NCBI GenBank assembly: GCA_964399535.1
Contig: CAYNRE010000055.1
Location: 124,001-188,000, forward strand
Direction: 5' to 3'
Length of the DNA stretch: 64,000 bases
Origin: CAYNRE01 sp964399535
GTDB taxonomy: Bacteria; Planctomycetota; Planctomycetia; Pirellulales; CAYNRE01
In this document: positions 45,377 to 57,200 of the stretch, piece after piece
Position numbering within the stretch: position 1 is the first letter of the stretch
How the letters are laid out: each line of letters starts with the position of its first letter
Position numbers and translations under genes: made by a program
The notes under the pieces: model-generated
Told to the model about the DNA's origin: nothing
The model's database searches: none
The model's input: the letters and a program-made list of their open reading frames with translations, nothing else

Positions 45377-46627
45377 ATGCGGGGGAAACGAGAACCGATC
45401 GCCACGACCGGGCCGCGACGCGCTGGTTTCACCATGACCGAAATGTTGCTGGTGATCGCCCTGATCGGCATCGTGGCTTCGCTGATCAGCGTCGCCGCCA
45501 TTCAGGCGCTCAACCGCGGCAAAGAGGCCCGGATCACGCTGGAAATCGATCAACTGGCCGCGGCCGCCGAAAGCTTCAAGAGCAAGTTCGGCAGCTACCC
45601 GCCGGGAGCCGGCACACTGACCAACACCTCGGGCACGTCCACGCCGATCGCCGAAACCGCGCTCGAGCGGCGCGCCCGGTTGCTCAGTTTCGTAAGCCGG
45701 GCCTTTTCCCAGTACCCGGTTGCCGACTACCCCTCGCTGCAATACCAGGTCGGCCTGGCCACGCTCCGCGCGCCCGATTGGGCCGCCGCGCCGGGCAGTG
45801 GCTCGAACGTGCCCGATTTCACTCCGGCCACGCGGAACTGCTGCGACTTGGACACGCTCGACGCGGCCGAGGCGCTGGTCTTTTGGCTGGGCGGATTGCC
45901 CCGCCGGGCTAGCGGGGTCACCGGCAGCCTGGCCTTCGAGCTGACCCGGTTCAACGCCGACCCCACGAACCCTTTCGCGATCGATACCTCGTACGCGCCG
46001 GGCAGCGTGAACGGGGCCTGGGGCAACAACCGTTCGCGGACTGACAAATTCTTCGAATTCGACCCCACGCGGCTGGTCGATCTGGATCAAGACGGTTGGC
46101 CCGAGTACGCCCATTCGGGCCAGGATGTGACGGGCACCCCGGCCCCCTACGTTTACTTCGAGGGGACCAGCTACGCCTTGCAGCCGGCCTATCCCGATCC
46201 GGCTCCGCGCGATGCGACCGATGCCCCGGGCGACAACACCCAGACGATTCACCAGTCGCTGATGGACACGCTGGGGTTGGCCAAGCCCTATGCCCGCGAT
46301 CTGAGCAACACGAACGACACCAGCGTCTTCGACTGGGGCAACCGCACCACGTGGCGCATTAATTGGATCGAGCCCGATCGCTTCCAGATTCTTTCCGCCG
46401 GGCGCGATGCCGTGCTGGGCCAGCCACCAATCGTGATGTCCTCGGCGATGAGCGAGCAGGTCGAGTCGCGCGATACGGTGCTGCGGCTGTATCCTTCAGG
46501 CAGCCGGACTCCCATGGGCGCCGAAGTCCCGCCCGTCGTTAAAACCCCCGGCTACGGCACCTACGACAACCTTTCCAACTTTTTCTCGGGCCGGCTGGAG
46601 AGCGAGCTGACCCCGCCCGGTCAGTGA
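45377..46627 (+). CDS. Type II/IV pseudopilin, GspG-like helix with large head
   Basis: 416 residues. The prepilin peptidase site is G17|F18 in RRAGFTMTEMLLVIALIGIV, with Glu5 of the mature protein present. After the hydrophobic helix, IDQLAAAAESFKSKFGSYPPGA has the GxYPP region typical of GspG-like pseudopilins. The head (residues 80-416) is far larger than in GspG (about 140 aa in total) and includes DLDQDGWPEY, a possible calcium loop. GGAGGAACTGAACG gives a strong ribosome site. First of five genes with prepilin-like signals, probably the most abundant subunit judging by position and ribosome site. Confidence 0.88.
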   Translation: MRGKREPIATTGPRRAGFTMTEMLLVIALIGIVASLISVAAIQALNRGKEARITLEIDQLAAAAESFKSKFGSYPPGAGTLTNTSGTSTPIAETALERRARLLSFVSRAFSQYPVADYPSLQYQVGLATLRAPDWAAAPGSGSNVPDFTPATRNCCDLDTLDAAEALVFWLGGLPRRASGVTGSLAFELTRFNADPTNPFAIDTSYAPGSVNGAWGNNRSRTDKFFEFDPTRLVDLDQDGWPEYAHSGQDVTGTPAPYVYFEGTSYALQPAYPDPAPRDATDAPGDNTQTIHQSLMDTLGLAKPYARDLSNTNDTSVFDWGNRTTWRINWIEPDRFQILSAGRDAVLGQPPIVMSSAMSEQVESRDTVLRLYPSGSRTPMGAEVPPVVKTPGYGTYDNLSNFFSGRLESELTPPGQ

Positions 46628-46682
46628 GCCCCGCGGGGATCGTAAGCCCCGCGACCACCGCAAGCCCAGGCAGCGTCGAACC

Positions 46683-48089
46683 ATGAACCGGCACCCTCGA
46701 CCAGCGCGAGCGAGCAATCGGGCCTCCTGGCCCGCGGCCGCGCTGCCTGCTGCGCCGGTGTTTCCCGTTGCGGCGGCGCGCCCTGCCGCGCGGGTGCGCC
46801 GCTCGGGGTTCACCTTGCTCGAGTTGTTGGTGGTGATTGCCATCATCGGCATTCTGGGCGGGGTGCTGCTCTCGGGCATTTTCGTGGCCCAGGAGTCGGC
46901 CCGCGAGGCCCGCACGCGGTCGCTCATAACGCGGCTGCACAACCAGATGATGGACCGCTGGGAGAGCTACGCCACGCGTCGGCTGCCGCTGAATGTGTAC
47001 GACCGACCAGGCGGATTGAACGACGCGGACAACGACAACGACCATCCAGTCAATCCTATTCTGGGCCTGGATTTTGACCCGATCGATCTGGTCAGCGCGA
47101 AGAAGTTGCGCCGCCGCCAGCTTTGGTACCAGCGGCAGCTCATGCGGCGGGAAATGCCCGACCGGTACTACGACCTTTACTTCCAGGCCTATCTGGCGCC
47201 CGATTTACCGCTCTGGCCGTTTGACTTGGAAGCTGCGACGTTTCGGGGGGCCCCGCCGCCCTGGGATTCGGATATTCCGACCTCCCGGCAGCGGCTGCGC
47301 ACTTCGCTGTTCTGGGCCTATCACCGCCAGATTGTGCGGGTGATCAGTCAGCTCAGTCCGCCACAGGATCCGAATTTCGACATCAACGACGAAGCGGCGG
47401 TGCAGACGGCCCTGGCGACCATTCGCGAAACCAATCAATCGGCCGAATGCCTGTACCTGATTCTCACCACGGGCATGACCGACGAAAGTTTCGGGCGCAA
47501 CCAGTTCTTCGAGAGCGAAGTGGGCGATACCGACGGCGATGGAATGCTCGAGTTCGTCGACGCCTGGGGCAATCCGATTCAGTTCTTCCGCTGGGCGCCC
47601 GGGTTTAGCTCGTTGATGCAGCCCCAGCGCACTCTGGTCGACACGCCCGACCCCAACGACGAATACAGCCAGTACGCTTCGACCCAGCCGGAGCGGGATT
47701 CGCAGAACCGGATTCTGACGTTTGATCCGGCCTCGAACTACGATCCGTTCGATCCGCTGCGGCTCGACCCTTGGCCGCGCGACGATAACCAGGCCGAAGA
47801 GCGGGCCGAGCGGGGCTACCGGCTGATTCCGCTGATCGTCTCGCTGGGGCGCGACGGCCGGTTGGGACTCGACCAGGCGAACGATACGCAAACCGGCCTG
47901 AACTCACTTACTTCGCCGCTCAGTTCCGACCCCTACGCCGATTACAACAGCGACCCGATGAAGGTGCAGAAGCGTGGCGAGCGATTTACGGCCGCATCGC
48001 AGGGCGACCCAGGCTACGACCCCAGCGACCCCGACACGGGCGAGTTTCACCTGGACAATATTCACAACCACGACCTGGGGGTTCCCTAA
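46683..48089 (+). CDS. Large GspG-like pseudopilin
   Basis: 468 residues with a 42-residue basic leader and processing site G42|F43 in RRSGFTLLELLVVIAIIG; Glu5 is present. The head contains GDTDGDGMLEFVDAWGNPIQFF: DAWGNPI corresponds to the DPWGNPY motif of GspG heads, preceded by an Asp-rich calcium-loop-like segment. It carries several further Asp/Asn-rich stretches (NDADNDNDHPVN). Its unusual length suggests extra surface domains. Its stop overlaps the next start (TAATG), so translation is coupled. Confidence 0.87.
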   Translation: MNRHPRPARASNRASWPAAALPAAPVFPVAAARPAARVRRSGFTLLELLVVIAIIGILGGVLLSGIFVAQESAREARTRSLITRLHNQMMDRWESYATRRLPLNVYDRPGGLNDADNDNDHPVNPILGLDFDPIDLVSAKKLRRRQLWYQRQLMRREMPDRYYDLYFQAYLAPDLPLWPFDLEAATFRGAPPPWDSDIPTSRQRLRTSLFWAYHRQIVRVISQLSPPQDPNFDINDEAAVQTALATIRETNQSAECLYLILTTGMTDESFGRNQFFESEVGDTDGDGMLEFVDAWGNPIQFFRWAPGFSSLMQPQRTLVDTPDPNDEYSQYASTQPERDSQNRILTFDPASNYDPFDPLRLDPWPRDDNQAEERAERGYRLIPLIVSLGRDGRLGLDQANDTQTGLNSLTSPLSSDPYADYNSDPMKVQKRGERFTAASQGDPGYDPSDPDTGEFHLDNIHNHDLGVP

Positions 48090-49609
48090 TGCACGGCCCC
48101 GGGCTTGAACCACGTCGCTCGCGCGAGCGGCTTCGATTCCGACCCGCGGCGCGGCGGTTACCACTTGCTGGGCCGCGCCGCCGCGGCGCGACGCTGCTGG
48201 AATTGCTCGTGGGGCTGGTCATTGCGCTCATGCTCACGGCGGCCGCCATTCCGCTGGTGCGCCCGGCCCTGCAAGGTCGGCGGCAGCGCGAGTCGGCCCG
48301 GCTGATCAGCACCTATTTGGAGGGCATTCGAGCCCGCGCCTTGGAGTCGAACGCCTCGTTCGGGTTGTGGATCGAGCGCGAACCCAACAACCCGCATTTG
48401 TCGAGCTCGCTCTACGTGTGCCGGGTGCCCGAGCCGTACGCGGGCGAAAGCCCCCAGAGCCGGGCCATCGTGCGGGGCTTCAGCACGATTCCGCCGGGGC
48501 TATCGCCGCCGTTTCCGCTGAACACGATCTGGGGATTGGTGGTAACGCCCGGCGTGGCCTCGGACGACATCCTGCACCCGACCTCGGCGATTGCTGGCGA
48601 GGAGTTCGACTGGGAGGCCGATTTTCTGCCCGACAGCTACGTGAACGTGGCCCCCGGGGCGATCGACGACCCGCGGCGGCTGACCCAGGTGGGCGATCTG
48701 GTGAAACTGGATTTTGGCGACACCGTGTACCGCATCGCGCAGCAGGCCGATTTCGCGGCCGAGAGCGGTTCGATGACCGCGGTGGATTGGCTGCTGGTGC
48801 CGGTCGATCCGGCTACCCAGCCGCCGACGGTGCCGATTCCGCCGGTCGCCCCTCCACCGTTCCTGACGCCTCCCCGGATGTATTCGTTCCAGGTGTTTCG
48901 CCGGCCGCAGCGCACGGCCGACCGGCCGCTGGTGCTGCCCAGCGGAATGGTCATCGACCTGATTTCCTCGGGCGTGGGGGTGAGCCTGCCGCTGAACAAT
49001 CCGTTGGCCTTCGGCGCTTCGGCGCGGAACGGCCGGGAAACGTTTTTCCCGCTGCAAGACAACCTCGAAGGAAATTCGAACAACGGTAAGAGGTACAAGC
49101 GCGACGCGAGCGAACTGGGATTTGGCGGTGGCAGCATCGTCTTGTCCCCGGCGGTCGAGCGGAGCCCCGTGGTTGTGCTGTTCGGCTCCTCGGGCACGCT
49201 GGAGCGGGTTTACCAGCCGCAAATTTTCAATCAGATCAACGGGGCCTTGCTTGCGGATTGGGCCTGGTACTCGACCCGGCCGCTCGATTCGGTGTACCTG
49301 CTCTTGGCCAAGCGCGAACAGGTACCCACGGCGGCGGCGCTGAGCCAGTCGAGCTGGCCTAGCACGTTGCGCCGCACGGCGGCCGATGCCCAGGTCGAGA
49401 CCAGTTGGCGCGACCAATCGAACCTGTGGATCGCCATTGCGCCGCAGGCGGGCCGGGTGCTGATCAGCCCCGTGGCCCCGCCGATCGACGGCCTCGATCA
49501 AAACTTCACCTGGAACCAGCCCGCGCCCAGGACCATTGAATGGCTGTACGCGGGGGTTTCCACCTCGCGGCGGCTGGTGGCGCGGGGCATTCGGGCGGGA
49601 GAAGAATGA
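48089..49609 (+). CDS. Pseudopilin, GspH-like
   Basis: 506 residues. The processing site is G33|A34 in RRGATLLELLVGLVIALML with Glu5 present. The segment RQRESARLISTYLEGIRARALESNASFGLWIE, an Arg/Ala helix followed by a strand after the hydrophobic helix, is typical of GspH/FimT pseudopilins. The head has a proline-rich stretch (TVPIPPVAPPPFLTPP) and otherwise beta-rich sequence without recognised domains. It is coupled to the previous gene (TAATG) and overlaps the next by a base or so (ATGATG). GspH proteins are usually about 170 aa, so this one is about threefold larger. Confidence 0.83.
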   Translation: MHGPGLEPRRSRERLRFRPAARRLPLAGPRRRGATLLELLVGLVIALMLTAAAIPLVRPALQGRRQRESARLISTYLEGIRARALESNASFGLWIEREPNNPHLSSSLYVCRVPEPYAGESPQSRAIVRGFSTIPPGLSPPFPLNTIWGLVVTPGVASDDILHPTSAIAGEEFDWEADFLPDSYVNVAPGAIDDPRRLTQVGDLVKLDFGDTVYRIAQQADFAAESGSMTAVDWLLVPVDPATQPPTVPIPPVAPPPFLTPPRMYSFQVFRRPQRTADRPLVLPSGMVIDLISSGVGVSLPLNNPLAFGASARNGRETFFPLQDNLEGNSNNGKRYKRDASELGFGGGSIVLSPAVERSPVVVLFGSSGTLERVYQPQIFNQINGALLADWAWYSTRPLDSVYLLLAKREQVPTAAALSQSSWPSTLRRTAADAQVETSWRDQSNLWIAIAPQAGRVLISPVAPPIDGLDQNFTWNQPAPRTIEWLYAGVSTSRRLVARGIRAGEE

Positions 49610-51150
49610 TGCGGGCGATGGCAACCAATTTCGACCAGCCGAGCGCGGCCGGCCCCGCGACCAGCGGCGCGCCTGGGCGAGGGCATCGCCGCGGCCTGAC
49701 GCTGCTCGAAGTGCTGATCTCGATCTTCGTGCTGTCGATTGGCCTGTTGGGCGTGGCTGCGCTAGTGCCGGTGGGCAAGCGGCAGATTCAACAGGGTTCG
49801 CAGTACGATCGGGCCGCCGCCTGCGGCCGGGCCGGCATGAACCAGGTGCTGGTGGGCGACTATTTGAACCCCGAGATGTGGATGAGCCATCTGGGGAATT
49901 CCTACGGGCCGACGAACTTCTTCTTTCCCAATGCGCCGTACACCGCGTCGGCGGCCTGGATCGATTGGGATGCCTGGGATTCGACGCTTGCGGCGTCTCC
50001 CACTCCGCTTACGGCCAATCCCGTGCTGGGGGCCATCGACCCCACGCCGATTGCCTTGGGTAATTCGGTTTGCATCGATCCGTTGTTTATCGCGCGCAAC
50101 TTCAACGATACCTTGCCGGCGCGTCAAAACGCGCGGGCCTCGTTTCCGTTTCATCTCGACTATGGTTTTCCCGGCGCCACGGGCCAAGAGCCCGACGTCG
50201 ACGGCGATGTCCTCACCGGCCCCGTGCCACCGCGGATGCAGCGGGCCACGCTCCGCGTTTCGCGAAAGGCGGCCAACCTAGTGGGCGCGCCGGCCCCCAT
50301 GATTCGGTTCGACCCGGCCCCGCCCGGCGGTAACGACGTGGTGCCCTTCGACACCGTGGCCGAGCGGCTCTTCACCTGGCAAGACGAGGTGGTGTTCGAG
50401 CTGCCCGCCGGCGGCACCCGGCGGCCCGTGCCGAACATCGTTTTTAACAGCCTGGGGCAAGGCATTCGGCCTGCCCGGGCGGCCGAATACAGTTGGTTCG
50501 CCACGCTCACGCCGACCAGCCCCTCGCCGACGCCGCTGGATGGTTCGCCCATTTCGTACCGCATTTCGGTGGTGGTCTGCTTCAAGCGCGACTTGAACTG
50601 GGTGCTGCGCGAGGCGGCTTCGCCCCCGGCCAACCAGGTTCCCGGGCTGCGCCCCGCGCCGAAAGAGCGGATGGTGTGCTGCGAGTTTCTGGGGGGCGGG
50701 CTCGGCGGCGGCCCGGCGCGGCTCTGGCTGCCGGTGCGCACCGGCGCGGCGAACAATAACCCCGTGGCCCCTGATCGAAGCGACCTGCCCCGGGTGCGCC
50801 CCGGGCAGTGGATCATGCTTTCGGCCTGGCGCCCCTCGTCGAAGGTGAGCCCGCTGACCGCGGTCGCCGAGTTCAAGTGGTATCGCGTGGCGGCGGCCGA
50901 CAACGAAGTGGCTTATCAAGGTGGAGCCGCGCCCAACCCGATGCCTCCCGCGGGCCTGCAGGGTCGCTGGTATCAAGACGTCACCTTGCAAGGGTCCGAT
51001 TGGAACGAGCAAGAGTTTGTCGACCCTGACGGCGACGGCAACTACCGCTGGCCCCTCAGCGGCGGTGTGGCGTCGTTTCCCTCGACTTGGGCCACGATTG
51101 TCGAGGGGGTGGTGGGCGTGTACGAGGCCAACTGGACCTGGACGCCGTAG
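49609..51150 (+). CDS. Pseudopilin, GspI/PilV-like
   Basis: 513 residues from the ATG at 49609 (GGGAG 8 nt upstream; the overlapping ATG at 49606 is an alternative). The processing site is G29|L30 in HRRGLTLLEVLISIFVLSIGLLG, with Glu5 and the FxLSIGxLG pattern characteristic of PilV/GspI minor pilins. The head is large, Pro-rich and without recognised enzymatic motifs. Its stop codon lies 137 bp before the start of the giant protein. GspI is normally about 120 aa. Confidence 0.85.
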   Translation: MRAMATNFDQPSAAGPATSGAPGRGHRRGLTLLEVLISIFVLSIGLLGVAALVPVGKRQIQQGSQYDRAAACGRAGMNQVLVGDYLNPEMWMSHLGNSYGPTNFFFPNAPYTASAAWIDWDAWDSTLAASPTPLTANPVLGAIDPTPIALGNSVCIDPLFIARNFNDTLPARQNARASFPFHLDYGFPGATGQEPDVDGDVLTGPVPPRMQRATLRVSRKAANLVGAPAPMIRFDPAPPGGNDVVPFDTVAERLFTWQDEVVFELPAGGTRRPVPNIVFNSLGQGIRPARAAEYSWFATLTPTSPSPTPLDGSPISYRISVVVCFKRDLNWVLREAASPPANQVPGLRPAPKERMVCCEFLGGGLGGGPARLWLPVRTGAANNNPVAPDRSDLPRVRPGQWIMLSAWRPSSKVSPLTAVAEFKWYRVAAADNEVAYQGGAAPNPMPPAGLQGRWYQDVTLQGSDWNEQEFVDPDGDGNYRWPLSGGVASFPSTWATIVEGVVGVYEANWTWTP

Positions 51151-51287
51151 GCTTGAAAGAACCGCATTCGGGCATCCGGCCGCCGGGCCAGGCGACCGGG
51201 CCCGAACCGTCAACCAAATTTGCCGAAGTACGACAGCGCCCCGGCCGTGGGCAAGATGGCCGGAGCGGGTGTCGGGAGAACGAAGCC

Positions 51288-54200
51288 ATGACACCCCCCC
51301 GCTTGCCCTGCGCCCTGCGCGTTGTCCCGCGGCCTCGGCGCGCCCCGCGCCGCTGGGCGTCGCGATCCCGCCGCGGCGTAATTCTGCTGGTCGCCCTGGC
51401 GCTGCTGTCGCTGTTTTCGGTGATCGCGCTGACCTATGTGCTCGTGGCCTCGCAGTTTCGTCGTACGGCCCGGTCGAGCGCGGCCGCCTCGCTGCGCGCG
51501 CAAGACACTACGGCCTTGTTGGACCAGGCGGTGCTGCAGGTGCTTTCCGGCACCCGCAATCCGCGCTCGGTGCTGGGCCCCCACAGTCTGCTCGAAGACC
51601 TGTACGGCGGCGATGCCTACGCGGGGCAAATCGTGGGGCAAGGCACCGCCATTTCCCACCCGGTGACGGCGCAAAACCCGCAGTTGGTCGGCCAGGCGAT
51701 GTTGATCTTCGATTTCTCGATCGACCTGGGGCCCGACGGCCGGCCCGGGATCGGCGGTGTGGACGACAACGGAGTCTCGGGGATCGACGACCTGGGCGAG
51801 GTGGGCTGGCGCGGCTCGGACGACAACCTGTTCGGCCGCGACGTGGCCTACGACCCGGGCCCCGACGGTGTGCCCGGCTCGCCCGGTGACGACGACGGCA
51901 ACGGCACGGCCGACGACGCGCTGGAACTGGGTTGGCCCGGCAGCGACGACCGCGAGTTGACCCAGAGCGGCGCGCCGGGCTTTGCCGGCCGCGACGACGA
52001 CGACGACGACGGCAACGGGCAAGACGACAACCTGGGCTTCGTCGATTACGCGCCGACCGGCCAGCCCGACTTCGGCGAGTGGGGCGCCCCGGGAAGCGAC
52101 GACTACCGCCTGTCGCCCATCAACAATTATTACAACGGCCGGGTGCTCACCTTCCTTTCCGGGCCGGCCCGGGGGCAGTCGGTTCGCATCACCGGTTACG
52201 AAGTCCAGGGGGGCACCTACGACCTTACGGCCGATAGTTCGCTGACCGACACGGCGGGCGACACCGACGCGAGCGACAACGAGCTCGATCCCCGGCAGCC
52301 CAACGGCACCGATCCGCTGAACCCCGTGCAGCAATTCGCCGTGGGCAAACTGCGGGTAACGCTGCCGGTGGGCGTTTCCGACCCCCGGGACCTGATTGGC
52401 AGCCGGTTCTTGATCAACGGCCGGCCGTTTAATGGGCTGGGCTTTGGCGTCAGCCCGCAGACCGTGCTGCGGTTCAAGAGCGAGACCGGTCCGCCGGCGC
52501 TGCCGGCCTCGCCGCAACTGTTGCTCGGAGCGACCGCGTCGCCGCTGGTGAACCCGTTTCTGCCGCTGACCGTGCCCTGGGAGCGGGCCTTGCTGCCCAA
52601 TGCGGCGGCGTTCGATCGCACGCCCGCCACCTGGGGGCCGGGCGCCCTGACGGCGCGCGACGTGTACATCGACCCGGCCGGCCTGGGCGGGGCCGACGAA
52701 GATTACGACGCGGTCGACTACCAGAACATGCTGTTGGCGATGCGGCGGACCGTGTTCGACTACGTGGCGCCGGCCACCGAACTGTCGGCGCCGCCGATCG
52801 TGGAGATGCCCTCGCTGCACCGGCCCGATTTGCTTTTCTACTGGTATGTGCGGCTGGCCCGCGAGCTGCAAGCCAACCCGGCCGCCTACGGGCTGGGGGC
52901 GCCGCCGAGCGACCAGCAGGCGGCGCTGATGGTGCTCGACCCGATGGGGGTGTACGGAACCGCCTCGGGGCTGCCGGCGGTGGGGCAGCTACTGGTTACC
53001 TCGCTTAAGCGGCGGGTATCGCTGCGGCCGCTGCGGGACGACCACCCGAACTTCACCGGCTCGAACCCGGCCCAATCGGTTTATTCCCCCGCCGCGCTGG
53101 CGGCCGAAATCGGCAGTTACGCCGGCACCACGCTGGAAGACGTGATGCGCAGGGCCTGGGAGGTGAACGGGCTGGGAATGCCCAGTACGGGGCCGGCGGC
53201 GGTGGGAACCTCGCCGATCAACCCGGCCGTGTACACCGTGCCCCAGTGGGATGTGGACAACGACGGCGACGGCGCGGCCGACAGCGTGTGGGTCGATTTG
53301 GGCTTTCCGGTGCAATCGTCGAGCGATGGCCGGCGCTATAAGCCGCTGGTGGCGATTTTGTGCGTCGACATGGACGGCAAGCTCAATCTGAACGCCCACG
53401 GCAACCTGGCCCAGCTACCGGGCGCAGGCGACCCGGCGGCGCTCAACGGCGGCCAGACCACGGTGCAGTACACGGCCCCCTTTGCCGGAATAGGAAACGC
53501 GATTCTGTCGGGGGTGACGCCCGGCTACTACGGACAGGGTTACGGGCCCGCCGACATCAACCTGCGGCTGCTGTTCGACTTTAGCGACCCCGTGCTGGGC
53601 AACCGGGAGTATTACTTCCTGCTCCGCGGGCAGGACGACCAGGCGGGTTTCTACTACAACGGCGCGAGTTTTCCGACCTATGCCAATTGGCCGCAGCCGT
53701 TCGGACTGGACGGTCGCTACGGCGAGTCGAACGTGTACTCGGCCAGCGGCACACCGAATCCGCCGGGCGGCCCGGGGCGCACGGCGACCACGACCTACCC
53801 GTTTGAGGAAATGCGGCAGGCCTTCGCCGGGCTGGATTCGTTTCTTTACGACGCCGACATCGAGATTCCCTCGGGCAGCGGGGCCAGCACCCGGTTTACC
53901 GCCGCGGAGCCCTACAACTACCGTTTTGGCATCAACCGAATGCTGAACCTGCAGCCCGACGGCACGGGCAGTATTGCGCGCCCGTTCGTGCGGCTGACGG
54001 GCGTGTACGGTTCGCCTTCGGATGTGGATGGCGACGGGCTCCTGGCGCTCGATCACCGTGGGCAGCCGATGTACCTGCCGGCTTTCGACGAAAGCGGATT
54101 GGTCAACCCCATCGCCGGCACCGGATTCGGCGAACGGCTTACCGAACGGCTCGACGACCCGTATGAGGTGAACCTGTACGGCAATGCCCGGGGGGCGAAG

Positions 54201-57200
54201 TACCAGGTAACGGTCGGCGGCAACACGTATATTTCCAGCCGAGACAACCCCTATCGCTACGACGAGCTCGAGGCGCTGCTAAGGGCCTACGACGCCGACG
54301 GCGGCACCCTGCTCAACCGCCTTACGCTGCACGCCCCCAGCCTGTTCAACAATCCGCGGCTGCGGAACATCGTGACGACCGATAGCTGGGATTTGCCGGT
54401 GCCGGGCTTGCCACTGACCTTCGACGCGGCCAAAACCGACCTGCCGGTGCGCAATATCGCCGCCTTCGACTTTGTCGCTCCGGGACAGGCCCAGGTGGTC
54501 GACCTGTTGCGAGCGGCGCTAGCCCGGCAGGACACGGCCAGTTTTCCCTCGGCCACGATTACGCCCGCGCCCCCCAATCCGTTTGACCCGGTGGGCCTGT
54601 TGAATCCGCCGCCGGCGGCCAGCGCCGCGGTCGATCGCGACCGCACCCGGCTCAATCTGGCCGTGGCCCAGCTTCTGCCCCCCGACGTGGCGGCCGGGTT
54701 GAAGTTCGATCTCAACCGGCCCCTGGGCAACGGCCGCGACGACAATTTGAACAACGTGATCGACGAACCGAGCGAAATGGTCCGAGGGGTCGACGTCGAC
54801 ACCAGCGGCTCGCTCGACAACGTGACCGAGGTGCGCAACGAGACAGCTCTGAACGACCTGGACGGCGACCCGGATTCCGAGGTGCCGACGGGGCTGAATT
54901 TTCCCAACTACGGTTACCCGCTCGACACCAACGGCGACGGCAAGCTGGACGGAGCCGATTACCTGGTGCGGCAGCAGTATGCCAAAACGCTGTATGTGCT
55001 GCTGCACCTGTTGCACGACACGGGGCTGGAGCCGTTCGTGCTCGATTTGATCGACGACGGGGCGGCCGGCGACGGCACCCTGGACGACGAGGAGAAAGCC
55101 CGGCTGTTCGCCCAATGGGCCGTGAACGTGGTCGACTACCGCGACCGCGATTCGATCATGACCTATTTCGAGTACGACATTTACCCCTTCCGCGACGACA
55201 ATACGCCGCCGGACGGACTGCCCTGGGACGTGGACGGCTTTATTGGAGTGGCGCCCGGCCCGGACGGAGCCTGGGGTTTTCGCAATACCGACGACGACGG
55301 CGACGGCCAGGTCGACGAGTGGGACGAGCAGGGCTTCTCGGGCAGCGACGACGTAACCTCGCCCGACGACGGCTCGATCGCGTTTCGCGGCGTGGTGTGG
55401 GGCGCGGAGCGGCCCGAGCTACTGATTACCGAGACCCTGGCGTTTCACGACCGGCGCTCGACCGACGACGGAGTCGGCGGCGGTACCGTGGCCGCCATGA
55501 CCGATGACGACTTCGATCAAGCCAAGCGGCCCAAGGGCTCGCTCTTCATCGAGCTGTATCACCCCGGCTCGACCAGCACCATGCAAACGCCCGAGGGGAC
55601 CCAGCCGGCCCCGCCGGTCGAGCTGTACGACGCCACGCTCACGGGCTTGCAGCTCAATCTGACCGCGCCCGGGGGGCAGCCGGTGTGGCGGCTGGCCCTG
55701 GCCCCGGGGCTTGAGTCTCCCAACCCGACGGCCACGCCCGAGCCGACCAGCTTTAACCCCCTGCTCGATTTGACGAACATCACCGCCAACCGAATTTGGC
55801 GAGTGATGTATTTTGCCGATGCCTCGGGCATCAACGACGGCGCCGGTCTGCATTTCTATCCAGACTCGGCCACGAACCCCTACCAGGTGCTGGCGCCGGG
55901 CCGGTACGCGGTGTTGGGGCCCAAGGATTTTTCCTGGGACAACGGCGCCGTCGAGCAGCGAACCACCTTCCTGGGGCGCGACAACGGTTCGGGGGTGTTT
56001 CCTCGCAAGATCGTGCTCGACCCCACCACCTCGGCCGACCAGATCGACCGGCTATTTATTTACGACGACGGAGGGACGCAGCGCTATCCCGAGGAAGACC
56101 CCTCGAGCAACGACCAGACGATTCAGCCTCCCTTGGTGATCGTGGTCGACCAGGCGACCGACGTTTCGGGTGCGAATCAAAACACTTCGGGACCGACCTC
56201 GAACTTCCGCCGCTTCAGCGTTTCGGAAAAGTCGCAAGGCTACGGCCTGTTCAATACGCCCCCCACGGGCATGATCGAGGGTGCCTACACGCCCACCGAT
56301 ATTCCGTTCGACCAGGACAACACCTCGACCCCCAATCCGCCGCTGGTGAACTACAACAACGGCACCTATCTGAATTACACGACGGTGTATTTGCAGCGAT
56401 TGGCCGATCCGACGCTGCCCTATAACGCGGTGAGCAATCCGTATCTGACGGTCGACCAGATGTCGATCGACCTGACGGTGTACAACGGCGAGACGGCCTC
56501 GCCGGCCGACACCTCGCTGCCCGGCGCGCTACTGACCACGAAGTTCGATAGCCGGCAACGGGGCGATTCGGGCACCCGTAGTATGTGGACGCAGCTGAGC
56601 CGCGACCCGCGCCGGGTGACCGACATCGATGGCGCCGAGTTCGGCGGCGACGAAACCGCTGTCTCGCCCCCGATTCCCGTGGCGACGCTCGGTTATTTGA
56701 ATATGAGCCTGCCCTACTCGGGCACTGCCAAGACCGTGCCGTTGCCGCCGGCCGTGGCCATGCCCGGCACCGGCGAGGTATCGGCGACGAGCGAGTTCTT
56801 CGGTTTTGGCTGGCGCTACCATCGCGATTCGACCAACGGCGACAAGCTGCCCCCCGTGCCTGGTTCGATCACCGTGGCGGACTACTACCATCAGTACGTG
56901 GGAGATCCCGATACGACCTCGGTGGGATTCGCCAGCGGGTCGACTTTCCCCTGGCTCACCTGGCCCAACCGGCCATTGATCAGCGCCTACGAGTTGCTTC
57001 AGGTTCCGGCCGCCGGACCGTCGCAGCTTTTAGGGGTGCCGACCAGCCGCGCCAGCATGGCCACGGGGCGCCTGGGCTGGAATACCCGGCAGGCCAACGG
57101 CGAATACTGGAAACCAGGGGTTTCGCCCGCGCCACCGCAGGGCCTGGACCTGGTCGAACTATCGTTCGGCCACTTGGCGCCCTGGTTCCTCAAGGAGGGG

